DNA from: Hansfordia pulvinata
Lineage: Eukaryota; Ascomycota; Sordariomycetes; Xylariales
Direction: 5' to 3'
Assembly: GCA_006538405.1 (NCBI GenBank)
Contig: BJKQ01000001.1
Span: 1,736,001 to 1,800,000, forward strand
Length of the DNA: 64,000 nt
The notes under the pieces: generated by a model
Told to the model about the DNA's origin: nothing
What the model saw: only the letters and a program-made list of their open reading frames with translations
Databases searched by the model: none
Shown here: positions 46,701 to 58,260 of the stretch, piece after piece
How positions within the stretch are numbered: the first letter of the stretch is position 1
How the letters are laid out: each line of letters opens with the position of its first letter
Program-made: the position numbers and the translations under genes

Positions 46701-49700
46701 GCTGTTCGGCGCATGAGATTGGAGGCTGGAATCCTGCCTTCCGTCAAGCAAATCGACACCGTCGCCAGTGAATTCCCAGCTCACACCAACTATCTGTACA
46801 CCAGCTACAACTGCTCAACCAACGATCTTGAGTTCAACGACCACGGCATTATCGTTCTTGGCTCTGGTTGTTATCGGATTGGATCCTCGGTCGAGTTCGA
46901 CTGGTGTACGGTACGTGCCATTCGCACGTTGAGAGAGAACGGCTTTAAAGGTATGTCCACCACACCAGTGCTGATACACGATTACCCCTGCTTACTGACA
47001 CCCCTAACCAGCTGCGATGATCAATTGCAACCCCGAAACTGTTTCAACGAACTCCGAGGAGGCTGATCGCCTGTACTTTGAGAACGTTGCTCTCGAAACT
47101 GTACTTGACATCTACCACCTGGAGTCTGCGTCCGGAGTTTTGGGCGCCATGGGTGGCCAGGTTCCTAACAACATCGCTCTGCCGCTCTTCCGATCCGGGG
47201 CCAAGGTCCTGGGTACCAGTCCTGAGATGATTGACAGAGCAGAGAACAGATACAAGTTCTCTCGCATGCTGGACGAGATCCACGTCGACCAGCCTGAGTG
47301 GAAAGAGTTGACCAGCTTCGAAGACGCCAAGGCCTTCTGCGACAAGGTCTCGTACCCTGTTCTGGTTCGCCCGAGTTACGTGTTGTCCGGCGCTGCCATG
47401 AACACGGTCTATTCAGAGGCAGACCTGGAGTTGTATCTGGACCAGGCCGCCGAGGTGTCACGCGATCACCCTGTCGTCATCACCAAGTACATCGAGAACG
47501 CCAAGGAGATTGAGATGGACGCAGTCGCCAAGGACGGAGTCATGGTCGGCCATTTTGTTTCTGAGCACGTTGAGAACGCCGGTGTTCACTCAGGAGACGC
47601 TACCCTGATTCTGCCACCTCAGGATCTCGAGGCAACCACAATCAGCCGCATCGTGGAAGCCACGCGCAAGATCGGTGCCAAGCTCAACATTACCGGGCCC
47701 TACAACATCCAGTTCATCGCCAAAGACAACGACATCAAGGTTATTGAGTGCAATGTGCGCGCTTCGAGGTCTTTCCCCTTTGTCAGCAAGACGATGGGTG
47801 TGGATCTCATCGAGATGGCCACCAAGGCGATCATGGGCGTGCCATTCCAAGAGTACCCGACCCCGACGATTTCGTCCAACTGCGTCGGTGTCAAGGTGCC
47901 CCAATTCAGTTTCCCTCGACTCTCGGGAGCTGACCCCGTTCTGGGTGTGGAGATGGCTTCCACTGGAGAAGTTGCCTGCTTCGGTGTCGACAAGAACGAA
48001 GCATACCTGAAGGCCCTCGTCGCCACCGGCTTCAAGCTACCGAAGAGCAACGTCCTGCTGTCAATCGGCTCGTACAAGGACAAGAAGGAGATGTTGCCGT
48101 CCATCCAAAACCTGCAGAGAATGGGCTACAAGCTCTTCGCTACCGCAGGTACCGCGGACTTCTTGCAGGAGCACAACGTGCCAGTTCAGTTCTTGGAGGT
48201 CCTGGGCAAAGAAGAAGACGATCAGCGATCTGAGTTCTCTCTCACTCAGCATCTGGCCAACAACATGATTGACCTCTACATCAACTTGCCTTCGAACAAC
48301 AAGTACAGACGCCCCGCCAACTACATGAGCAAGGGTTACCAGACTCGTCGCATGGCCGTCGACTTCTCGATCCCCCTGGTTACCAACGTCAAGAACGCCA
48401 AGATCTTGATCGAGGCCATCGCAAGGCAGTTCGATCTGGAGGTTTCGAGCCGCGACGTCCAGTCGAGCTACGACACCGTTGTCTTGCCCGGTCTGGTGAA
48501 TGTTGCAGCCTTCGTGCCTGGCATTGTCTCGCCCAACAGTCAGGATCTGCAGACCGTGACCAAAGCGTCCGCCGCCGCGGGCTTCACGATGGTCAGGGCC
48601 CTGCCAAATGGCACCGAGGGATCCATCACCGACGCGAGAACCCTCAAGGTTGCCCAGCAGCAGAGCAAGCGTGGTGGCTACTCTGACTACAACTTCTCAG
48701 TGACTGCAACCCCCGACAACTCGGAGCAGATCAAGCAAGTCACGGGCGAGGTCGGCTCGCTGTTCATCCCGTTCAACCACGTTTCGGACAACATCACTCA
48801 AGTCTCCGCCATCACTGCCCACTTTGATGTCTGGCCCACCTACAAGCCCATCGTCACCGATGCCAAGCTGAATGACCTTGCAAGCATTCTGCTGCTTGCC
48901 AGCCTTCACAGCAGGCGCATTCACGTCACGAGCGTCACTGCCAAGGACGACATCAGGTTGATCGCCCTCAGCAAGGCCAAGGGTCTCAATGTGACCTGTG
49001 ACGTGTCTGTCTACTCGCTCTACCTGTCGCAGGATGACTACCCTGACTGCAAGTTCCTGCCCACCAAGGCCGATCAGCTTGCATTGTGGGAGAACCTCAG
49101 CTCGATCGACGTCTTCTCCATCGGCAGCGTCCCTTACCAGATTGCTCGCGCCATCCAGGCCAAGAATGGCACATCTGGGCCTATCGACCCGGCTGTCGGT
49201 ATCGCACAGGCTCTGCCCATTCTGTTGACCTCTGTTGCGGAGGGCAAGCTGACTGTCGATGACATCAAGAGCCGCCTGTACGACAACCCCAAGCAGATCT
49301 TCGAGCTTCACGAGCAGGCTGGCACCAGCGTTGAGATCGAGATCAACAACGGCTCTTCGGTGCCCGCGGACTCTCTGTCTCCGTTTGCGGGCAAGAAGAT
49401 GCTTGGGTCTGTGAAGCGAGTGACGTTCAACCACCACACTGTCTGCCTCGATGGTGAGGTCTTGCCCGTCCAACCTCTGGGTCAGGATATGTCCACCCAC
49501 CTCATCTTCACGGCCCCGACGTCTCCTCCGATGAAGGCTCAGCAAGCTCCCGTCTCTCTGGCTGAGGAGCTTTCGCGGGGCCAGACTCCGACTGCCGCTG
49601 GCGCATCCGCTGGCCTGCGACCCTTGAACAAGCTCAAGAACCAGGAAGCGGCGGATGACCTCCAGCGTCCTCTGTCGCGAACCGCCGGTATTGAGGATGT

Positions 49701-50744
49701 CGGCCTGCCGGCCCCCTTGGCCGCGCCCGCGGCCGACCCCCTGCAGAACCTGCTGTCTCAGCCATCGGCCTTCAAGAACTCCCACGTGCTGTCCGTCAAG
49801 AACTACACCCGCAACGACCTGCACCAGCTGTTCACAGTGGCTTCTGAGATGCGCCTGGGCGTTGACAGGGAGGGCGTGCTGAACACCCTGCGCGGCCGCG
49901 TCCTGTGCACCATGTTCTACGAGCCCTCCACCCGGACCTCGGCCTCGTTCGATGCTGCGATGCAGCGTCTTGGCGGTCGCACGATCGCCATCTCGACGTC
50001 GACCTCTTCCGTCAAGAAGGGCGAGTCGCTGCAAGACACGCTGAGGACCCTTGCGTGCTACGGCGACGCCGTCGTGCTCCGCCACCCCGAGGAGGACTCG
50101 GTCGACGTCGCTCGCAAGTCGTCCCCCGTCCCTGTCGTCAATGGCGGCAACGGGTCCCGCGAGCACCCCACGCAGGCCTTCCTGGACCTGTTCACCATTC
50201 GCGAGGAGCTCGGAACCGTGCAGGGCCTCACGGTCACCTTTGTCGGCGACCTGCTGTACGGCCGCACGGTGCACTCGCTTCTGTACCTGATGCGCCACTA
50301 CGGCGTCAAGGTCCAGCTGGTGTCGCCCAAGGCCCTGTCGCTGCCTGCCGACGTCCGCGAGATGCTCGAGTCCTCCGGCCAGTTCCTGTGCGAGTCCCAG
50401 GAGCTCACGCCCGAGATCCTCGGCCGCAGCGACGTGCTGTACTGCACTCGCGTCCAGAAGGAGCGTTTCCCCAGCCCCGAGGAGTACGAGAAGGTCAAGG
50501 GCGCCTACCGCATCGACAACGCCACTCTCAAGTACGCCAAGCAGTCGATGTGCATCCTGCACCCTCTGCCGAGAAACGAGGAGATTGCGGAGGAGGTTGA
50601 CTTCGACTCGAGAGCTGCCTACTTCAGACAGGTGAGTTACATACCCCCGTTGCTGTCATCTGGGGTGCCCAAGCTAACAACATGCAGATGAGGTACGGCT
50701 TGTACGTGCGTATGGCACTGCTGGCTCTGGTCATGTCTGGCTAA
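43769..50744 (+). CDS. pyrABCN: Multifunctional carbamoyl-phosphate synthase / aspartate transcarbamylase (CAD-like)
   Basis: Five exons: 43769-44384, 44434-46259, 46329-46950, 47012-50631 and 50688-50744, with consistent phases and CTGAC/CTAAC branch sites, giving about 2246 residues as usual for the family. Domains in order: CPSase small chain (about 20-165); class I glutamine amidotransferase (about 229-408) with the nucleophile C306 in FGICLGHQ and the His/Glu pair in QFHPEST; two CPSase synthetase halves from about 446 and 988; the MGS allosteric domain (about 1362-1480); a dihydroorotase-like domain (about 1500-1830); and aspartate transcarbamylase (about 1942-2244) with [18 protein letters not shown] and HPLPRNEE. 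The protein makes carbamoyl aspartate from glutamine, bicarbonate and aspartate, the first two steps of pyrimidine synthesis. Where active dihydroorotases have an HxH pair after the LPGLIDV strand, this one reads [10 protein letters not shown], so that domain is inactive, as in other fungi. UTP feedback through MGS is known for the family. Homologues are URA2 (yeast) and pyr-3 (Neurospora). Confidence 0.97.
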
Positions 50745-51856
50745 GGGTAAGCAAGGCTAATGCACACGCGTGGGGAGTGCCCCGAACTTTGTGTAAACGC
50801 TGTCGGCTCGAAATTTCATCTCGCATTGATTTTGATTTCACGTCACGGGAAGAAGGGATATCAAAAAGTTTATATAGCTACACCGGTTTCGCCATATTTG
50901 CAACATGACCCCGTAGAGAAAGGAATTTTGCATTTAGAGAGACCGATGGCCCAGGCCATTTATGAGTGAGATGATACACGACCATGTCATGAGGAGGGAG
51001 TACGGCGTTTGGTCCGTTTTGGTTTCGAGGTAGCAGCATTTGTTTGGCGTGTGTATATCTATCACTCTTTCAATCTATCCGTTGTGCCGCGTTGATGTGT
51101 GTTGTGTGTCTCCCGTTTATTCGTGTCCGCGTTGTGTGTGAGGAGTGGGGCGCGTGCTTTGGCCCCGCACTGGGCGAAGCGGGAGCACATGAAGACATGG
51201 CTCTGCGCAACTCTGGCAATGTTGTTAGACATCCAGCATGTCTCTACAACATGATCTCGCTGCTGGCGACGGAGGAAGTCCTCTTCTCGTCTCTAGGACA
51301 AACAATGATTGGCCAATTGTCACTCGGCACACACCAGCTGTGACAACCTACTTTCGAACCAAACAGAACGTAGCAGCTCGATGAAATATCGCAGCGGCGT
51401 CTCTCGACATCAAAGAGTCATGACCAAGTAATCTCACTCAATATACCAAGCGTAAGTAATCTCCTCGTTGAGTGGCGCTGCGGTATGGGGACGACTGACG
51501 CGCGCATTGGACGGTGACGTCACTGCCTCTAGCAGCTCGGAGCTGTTGAATCATCAACGCGGCCTGCAGCAAGTGGAAAGACCGACCGAGATAGTGCACT
51601 CGCAATTCCTTCTTCCCACACTCTTCACCCCCCATTCCCACCACACAAACCGCCGTCCGCCCGTATCATCGCACTCGACGATTCGCCACCGCCGCCGACT
51701 GGATACATGAACCGCACGACGCTCCCGGCCGCCGCAGTCTGTGAGGCGGCATCCGCATCGCGAACGGCGCAACTCGCCGCACACCTCGCCTACCACCACC
51801 ACCACCACCACCGCGCCACCCCCACACGCCGCACAATCACCACCACCACCACCACA
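50745..51856. other. Intergenic, pyrimidine gene 3' end to FMN-binding gene
   Basis: The left part is less GC-rich and is probably the 3' UTR of the pyrimidine gene. The right part holds an inverted CCAAT box at 51506-51510, a CRE at 51515-51522 and a CAC-rich leader. No gene is seen. Confidence 0.6.
51515..51522. promoter_or_regulatory. CRE palindrome TGACGTCA next to an inverted CCAAT box
   Basis: A perfect CRE lies 342 bases upstream of the FMN-binding gene start, with ATTGG at 51506-51510 only four bases to its left. This arrangement suits joint binding by an ATF-like bZIP and the CCAAT complex; that is inference. Confidence 0.5.
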
Positions 51857-52813
51857 ATGTCCTCCTCCTCCACCGGTAACAACCCCCCGCCGCCGGCGCC
51901 CTGGCGCGCCCTCTTCCTCGAGCACGTCGGCGCGATGCAGTCGCCCGAGTTCGTCCTGGGCAGCGTGCGCAAGATCCGCACCAGCACCGGCGGCGGCGGC
52001 GATAGCAACCTCGTCCTCTCCCCTCGCGCCCGCACCTGCATCTACCGCGGCCTGTGGGCCGAGCTGCCCGTCAACCCCAAGAACGCGGCCGAGCTCAACC
52101 CGGGCGGCGTCTACGCGGGCAGCGACCTGCCCACCTTCACCACCGACGCGCGCATGGACAAGGTGCCCGAGCTGCTGGGGCTCGAGGTCGACGAGGAGGG
52201 CAGGACCTTGGCGGCGGCGGCGTCAGCAGGCGACGACAACAGCGGCGGCGGCGCCTGGGTCGAGGCCACGTGGTGGGCGACCGAGCCGCGGGTGCAGTGG
52301 CGCGTCCGAGGCACGGCCTGGGTGCTGGGGCCGGACGCCGACGGCGAGTCGGCTGGCGCAAGGGCCGCGAGGGCCGCGCTGCGGGCCCGGACCAGGCGCG
52401 CCGCGGAGGATGGTGGTGGCAGCAGCGGCAGCGACGGCGCAGGCAAGGAGGGGGGAAAGGCGTGGAGCTTCGCGCGCGAGGTGACGGCGCACTTTGGCAA
52501 CACCAGCCCCGGCATGCGCGGCCAGTACCGCAACCCGCCGCCGGGCCGGCCCAGGGCGCTGCCGCTGCGCGACGACCGCCTGTCCCTCGGCCAGAAGGTC
52601 ATGGACGACCACGACCCCGTGGCGCGCGACAACTTCCGCGTCGTCGTCATCGTGCCCCACGAGGTCGACCAGACCGACCTGAGCGACCCCGCGGGCGGCC
52701 GCCGGTGGGTGTATCACTACGTCGGCGCGGGCGCCGGCGCCGGCGCTGGCGGCGCGAAGAGGCCCGGGGGCGTCGTCGAGGGCGAGTGGGAGAAGGTCGA
52801 GGTGTGGCCGTAG
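51857..52813 (+). CDS. Pyridoxamine 5'-phosphate oxidase-like FMN-binding protein, Alr4036 type
   Basis: A single-exon frame. The ATG at 51857 gives 318 residues and lies directly before the conserved part. An earlier in-frame ATG at 51707 would add 50 residues of His and Thr runs translated from a CAC array, which looks like leader sequence. The conserved family pattern is seen in order: PWRALFLEHV near the N terminus, RARTCIYRGLW, SDLPTFTTDARMDK, a VEATWWATEPRVQWRVRG strand pair, SFAREVTAHFGNTSPGMR, LGQKV and NFRVVVIVPHEVDQTDLSD. This is the split-barrel FMN-binding fold found in fungal Alr4036-family proteins. They bind FMN, but the substrate is mostly unknown, and these are not proven vitamin B6 oxidases. 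Gly/Ala-rich insertions lengthen two loops. Probably cytosolic. Confidence 0.85.
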   Translation: MSSSSTGNNPPPPAPWRALFLEHVGAMQSPEFVLGSVRKIRTSTGGGGDSNLVLSPRARTCIYRGLWAELPVNPKNAAELNPGGVYAGSDLPTFTTDARMDKVPELLGLEVDEEGRTLAAAASAGDDNSGGGAWVEATWWATEPRVQWRVRGTAWVLGPDADGESAGARAARAALRARTRRAAEDGGGSSGSDGAGKEGGKAWSFAREVTAHFGNTSPGMRGQYRNPPPGRPRALPLRDDRLSLGQKVMDDHDPVARDNFRVVVIVPHEVDQTDLSDPAGGRRWVYHYVGAGAGAGAGGAKRPGGVVEGEWEKVEVWP

Positions 52814-53862
52814 ATAGGGCCTCTTATAGAGACAGGATACAGCTCAGAGTTGCCTTACGAAATAGTCACGTTCTTATCTAAGCTAGATTTCACAGTCCAA
52901 ACAAAAGCCGATCTATGCGCGAGCATCGCCACCTCGCTCTCACCATCCAGTCAGTCGCCTCATTGCTCACTTTGGACACTTGACTGGAAGTGACAGGCAT
53001 TCGATTGATTCATCCATCTGCTTGCTACATAGCCGCAAATGGATGATCCAGGCTCGTGACATGCGCTCGTTTTTTCGGACGCCGGAGTAGAACCTTGTGC
53101 AGCTACTCATCCAGTCCCTTAAGAATCCGAAAGCACGATGGCTGACTGTTGTCATGGGCTCTGAGCTTCCAGGCAGGTCTTGGGTTGTGATCTATCTGTC
53201 ATTGCGAAAGTCGTGCAGCTCGTCATCGCTGCCGGCGTTACGCCGAGAGTCTGCATTTTTGCTCGTCCACTATCTTTGCCATGGCTCTCTCGGAATGTCA
53301 TCGTGTTTGCAATAGCGCTCGGAGCCGTTTGCAGTGCGCGCATGGGGGCCACTGATCCCGAGAACCACAGTGAGCCGTTGTCTGAGCTGGACTATCACCG
53401 AGACTACACCACGGCAAGCCGATGAAGCCTCGGCCACTTCGAATAAGCATATGCCTTAAGCAGGGGGCTCTCATATACGGTATCTGTCTACGCAGTCTGG
53501 GCGTGGACGGGTTCGTTACCAGGTGCCTCAACCATATACGATGATTGAATGACACGCCCGGATGTTGACCATCCATCTCGCAGAGTTGCCGGGTAACCAA
53601 CGAGAACGTGGGTGCGACTGGTGTGGTCCCCCTTCTTGCTCAGAGTGCCAACCTAGTGGACGTGCCTTTCCTGTATGACTGCTTTTGTTCCCTTCTCCTC
53701 CCCGCCGGATCTGACGCGTCCTCAAGCCCCTTGGCTCCCCATCCTCACAACATATCGCTCTGCCGATTCTTCACAACTAACCTACCTCACACCACCGGCT
53801 CCACACCTCTTCTCAATCCCACCTCATTGCGGGTGCAGCCCTCTCTGCACACAGCCAACACA
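52814..53862. other. Intergenic between FMN-binding and coiled-coil genes
   Basis: About 1 kb of less GC-rich DNA with short frames on both strands and no recognisable content. The last 150 bases are pyrimidine-rich and C/A-rich, as expected for the leader of the next gene. Confidence 0.55.
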
Positions 53863-56144
53863 ATGTCTGCTGCTGCTGCCCCCGACCGCATTCCGCCGGA
53901 GCACGTGTTCCCGAATCCCGGATTTCCGCATGGAGTTGTCTTTGATGAGAGGATTGCTTTTCTCGACATCCTCGATACGGGTGTCGACATTCGCAAAGCG
54001 ATATCTGATCGACAGATGGCCGTGGCTGCCGAGCTGAAGGGAAAGGACCCCGCAAAGATATTCAAGTTCGATGGTTTCGTTGGTCCCAATGTCTTTGCAC
54101 GCCACTACCACCTTGAACACCGCCGCGGAGACGCGAATCAATCGCTATATTCTGCTGACGAGTCCAAGATCTACAAGAAAGCATGGAAGACTGGTCTCGC
54201 TTGGAAGTATGGCGAGGATATCGCACGCGCTATTCCCTGCGGCGCAGAGTTTAGCACTGAGAAGGTCTGGGCGCACGCCCGTGGTTTTCCAGCAGGGCGA
54301 AAGCCGTCTCACTCCGTCGCGTGGAGATCGCTCTGCCAGAATCTTAAGAACGCGGCCCAAGAGAATAGCAGACACCGTTATCAGGGCCCTTGCTTTATGG
54401 AGCTGGTTCAGCCTGATCTGATCGAATGGTTCCGCCAGCTCGGAGATCACAGGTTTGGGTTCGGGGTTCACCCTATGCCCCTGCTGAGAATGCTGGATGA
54501 TTTGGGACTCGTCTTTCTTGCAGTCCCATGGAAGAAACGGGTCATTCCTCAATGTTGGAAACCCTACTGCGATGTTTTCAACATCAAATACGATCCCAAG
54601 CGTGTACTTCCCACCATGACCGGCTACGTGGGCAAGCCGCTGCAGGTGGGAAGCTCCTTACCACCACTCAGCGCCGTGAAACTACGCCTTGCGATCTCTC
54701 GCCGCAAGTCCAATACAGAGCTGAATGTGAGCGCAAGTCAGTCTGCCGACAACGACAAAAACGACGAGACAGAACTTGAAGACTCGTGTCACAAGATAGG
54801 TCACAAGATAAAACCCTCATCAAACCAGCCTGTGAGCGACGGAAACGCTGGACACATAGACACCACGAGCGAAGGCATCATCACTGCTCCGACTGCCAAC
54901 AACGTTCTTCCTCCGAACAATGCCAATCTGCATGGACACGCCGACAATGGCAAACGCGACGAGAGCGAGATCAAAATCTTCAATCACAAAAAGAAATCCT
55001 CATCAAACCAGCATGTGAGCGACGAAAACGGTGGAGACATAAACACTACGAGCGAAGCCGCCATCACTGCCCAGACTGCCCAGACTGCCCAGACTGCCCA
55101 CAACGTCCGTCCTCCGAACGATGCTAGTCTGCATGGACACTTTGCTCGCCACGCCAGAGACCACTCCCCCGGAACCATGGCATCTCAAGACGAGAAACTC
55201 GGCGCCCTTCGCAACGCTGCGGAAAAGATTGAGCGGGACTGGGCCAAGGCCGTGGCCTCCAACCTCGACGCCCTCCATTATACGGAGAACCCACTGGAAG
55301 TCATTCAGGAGCTGATCCGAGGTCTCGATCTCGTCCATGAAAACATGAAATCCACGACCCAGTCAGCCGTCGCCATCGCGTACGCCCAGGCCGTCGACGG
55401 CCCGGCCATGACTGCGCGCATCCGCGAGGCCACCGCCAAGCACGACAGCCTACTGGAGCGGCAGCACCGCGTGCTAGAGCAGCAAAAGGGCGCCCTGGAG
55501 ATGCTCAACGGCCGCACCCTGAAGCTCGAGAGAGCCAGCGAGTCGGAGGGCAATACACGCAGCAGCCTCCTAGGGGAGTTCTCTGAGCTCAGGAGCTCGC
55601 TTGACCAAAAGCTCAAGGTAGCCGAAGAGATGGACAGGGCCAAGGAAGAGCGATGGACCTCCTCGACAAGAAGCTGCGCGAGGCCGAAGCAGAGATCGCC
55701 CGGCTCCAACAGCCACGCCGCTTGTCGAGCCCAACTTCTGCCGGCGCCACCGCTGCCAAGTCGACCAACAACCCGGACAGCGCCATGCCACCTCCAGAGC
55801 GTATCCCGAAACGAAAGGCGTCCACGACCCTTGAATCTCTCCGACCTTCGCCCTCGCTCGCTTCTGGTGAGCAACCCGGCAGAGCGACATCATCCACTGC
55901 CACCGTCCGGGACGCGGCTACCGCGCAGTCCACTGCCAACAGGAAAGCAACTGCCAGCGGCCCCTCCACGGCCAACCATGAGACTCGCGCTCAGCCTGGA
56001 GGCCAAGTGCCCGACTCACACGAACAGAACAAGTCGGCCTCCGCTCCCTCTGACGGCACAGGGGGGCCCCTCGATCTGTTCAGTCAGCCTTACATTTTCG
56101 AGAGAGTGCGCACACCGTACTCCTTCTCCAACCAACCCTTCTGA
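53863..56144 (+). CDS. Unrecognised protein with duplicated segment and coiled coil; frame break near 55650
   Basis: From the ATG at 53863 the frame is open and coding-like to about 55650. The continuation, MDLLDKKLREAEAEIARLQQ and its tail, lies in another frame ending at TGA 56144. The product would be about 760 residues. Parts seen: an N-terminal region of about 270 residues without a known signature (NVFARHYHLEHRRG, AIPCGAEFSTEKVWAH, GVHPMPLLRMLDDLG); two copies of a roughly 60-residue unit near 305-425 (SSNQ.VSD.N.G.I.TTSE..ITA, then PPN.A.LHGH); a helical coiled coil near 440-630; and a Pro/Ser/Thr-rich tail. The frame change fits either one missing base in GAGCGATGG or a 53-base intron 55618-55670 with poor signals. 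The repeat carries an expanded nine-base unit encoding TAQ. I do not recognise a function; the protein may be lineage-restricted. Confidence 0.65.
55066..55101 (+). repeat. In-frame 9-base tandem repeat encoding TAQ
   Basis: The unit ACTGCCCAG is repeated three to four times inside the coding sequence, lengthening the second 60-residue repeat relative to the first. Confidence 0.85.
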
Positions 56145-57675
56145 GCGGCTAGTCCTCGTCGACGAGCCTTACAACACGCCTTCAATGCCGACAGATGGCG
56201 AGGCTTTGTCGTCTCAGTCTCGCGGAAGACGAGAAATGTGATGCGTTCCATGATGGATCGACCACGACGAGTGAGGGGTCAACAAGACTGGGATATAGCT
56301 GTTAAGGGCCGCGAAGTCCATAAACCGCGGCGGATTCTAAATGAGAGAGTGGTTGTCGGTGCGTGGCTGTCAACGACAGCAACGAAAACCCCTATGGTCA
56401 CGCATGAGATGGGATGAGGATAATCACTTTATGTGTGTTGCGGCTTTGGCCTTACTTTAGCCATCATGTCGGATGATCAACCAGATCTCGGGTCTACTTA
56501 TTTTAGTCTCATGTCTGTGGTACACAAGCCCTCAGTGGGCAACTAATTCAACGTGTTCGAGCCTTATCAACCATCGAGCTGTCTATGTATGATTTGCGCC
56601 CTTCGCAAAACGAAGCCCCCCTTACCTGTCAGCGGAAGTCAAGTCTGCTACGGGCAACCCTGGCCGGCCCCTCGATTGACTGAGCGAACAACTAGTGTTT
56701 GCTCCCATAAGTCACCGTGACGAAGTAAAAGCCCGGCTACCCGGAGCTGGGAGACACACAATGACCTGACGCGCGGGCACGGGAGCAATAAGCAGAGTGA
56801 GTCCCTTACGTTATGTGCATACTCGTACATATCTCATGCACTCGTGCGTCACGGAGCTGCCGGCGCACATCGCCCAGTCTGCACGTCGCCGGCATGAGAT
56901 CACATCACAGTACAGCAGGGCCCGGGCTGGGCTGTCTGCGACATGCATGAGTGTCGTGGGGCGGCGCGGCCGGCCGAGCCGAGCCGTCTCTGATCATGTG
57001 CGGACAGAAAGAGAGAGATAGTTGAGAGAGAGAGAGAGATACGGGACAGCCTGACGAAGCAGAGGCGCGTGGAATATCGTACGCGGCAAAAATCCCGTCA
57101 AGATAAGAGCACACATACTCCGTACACACACACACCTACGAGGGCAGCTTTTATAATTAGATCGCCAGATGGGCCCGCCCTGTCAGCCCACCTGACCCCC
57201 CTGCACCGCACGTGTCCGAGGCGCCAACCCTGGAGCGGAAGGGATTTTAATATTACGGTGGGCTTGGAAGAGAAGGAGAATGATGAATGGAAGGAAGGAG
57301 GGGGGGAAAAAAAAGGACCTCGGAAGGGGGAGGCCGCCTCTCGCGTGGACGTGGGAGGTGTGGGTTTCGTGTGCCTGGGGCTGAATGATTTGCGCGATGG
57401 CGGCAGCAATTTCCAGAAGACGCCAGCGTTGCCGCGCAAGGCGTGGGCGATAATCCCGGGGGTGGGGGGGGGCACGGCAGGCACATGGGATGGCGTCGAG
57501 AGTGTTGGTTGTGTGGTGTGCTTGGCCGTGGATGAGGTTTGATTAGGTCATGCGGGACGGCGTCTAGCTTCTAGATGGGGTAGCTGAGGAGTCATCGATG
57601 GGAGGGATTTGTGGTGAGATGAGATGGGCGGGTGGCGAGGTGGCTCAACTGCCTGCATTGATGTATAAGGAGAGA

Positions 57676-57695
57676 TGGAGAGAGAGAGAGAGAGA
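57676..57695. repeat. (GA)n microsatellite
   Basis: About ten GA units in non-coding DNA. Confidence 0.85.
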
Positions 57696-58246
57696 AAGGA
57701 AGAGAGGGCCTCATGGTGATGGTATTGAGAGTGGTGATAGTCGTAGTACCTGACCTGGGTGAATGAATGAATGAGTGAGCTCTGCTGAAGCGGCATTATT
57801 AGGGCCGGGGATCCGTGGCGTCGACAGGCGCGCGCGCGACTCGGCCGATGTGACGCCAAAAGCGGGGCCCAATCTGATCTGCCCCGCCCGCCTCGCTTCA
57901 CGTTGTCCGCCCGACGTTGCGCCTTCTAGAAGACGCTTGGCCTTCCAGGAGGCACGTCGTCGCTGCCTGCTGTGACTCTTTCCACAGGTGCAAGAGAAGA
58001 GGTACAGATGTATCTCACAGTGTACGTAATACGTGCGAGTACGGATACAATCAGGTACGAGCGTCTTGACCGTGATTCCGGCCGATAAGCCCAGGGTTCC
58101 AACCGGGATGATCTCAATGTAGGTACCCGTGACGGCGTGTCCAAACCGCGTCAGGCAGCCGTTGAACGGGTGGCATATCACCCACGTCCTTGTGTAGGTA
58201 CGACATCAGTACTCGCACTCAGCTTTCTCGAGGTGAAGTTTGCTAT

Positions 58247-58260
58247 GGGGGGGGGGGGGG
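58247..58260. repeat. G14 homopolymer
   Basis: Fourteen consecutive G in non-coding DNA, 40 bases after a GTACTCGCAC element. Confidence 0.9.

Noticed and set aside
48697..50562. 621-codon minus-strand frame inside the pyrimidine gene
   Set aside because: Antisense shadow of a GC-rich coding exon; the plus strand encodes clear DHOase-like and ATCase domains.
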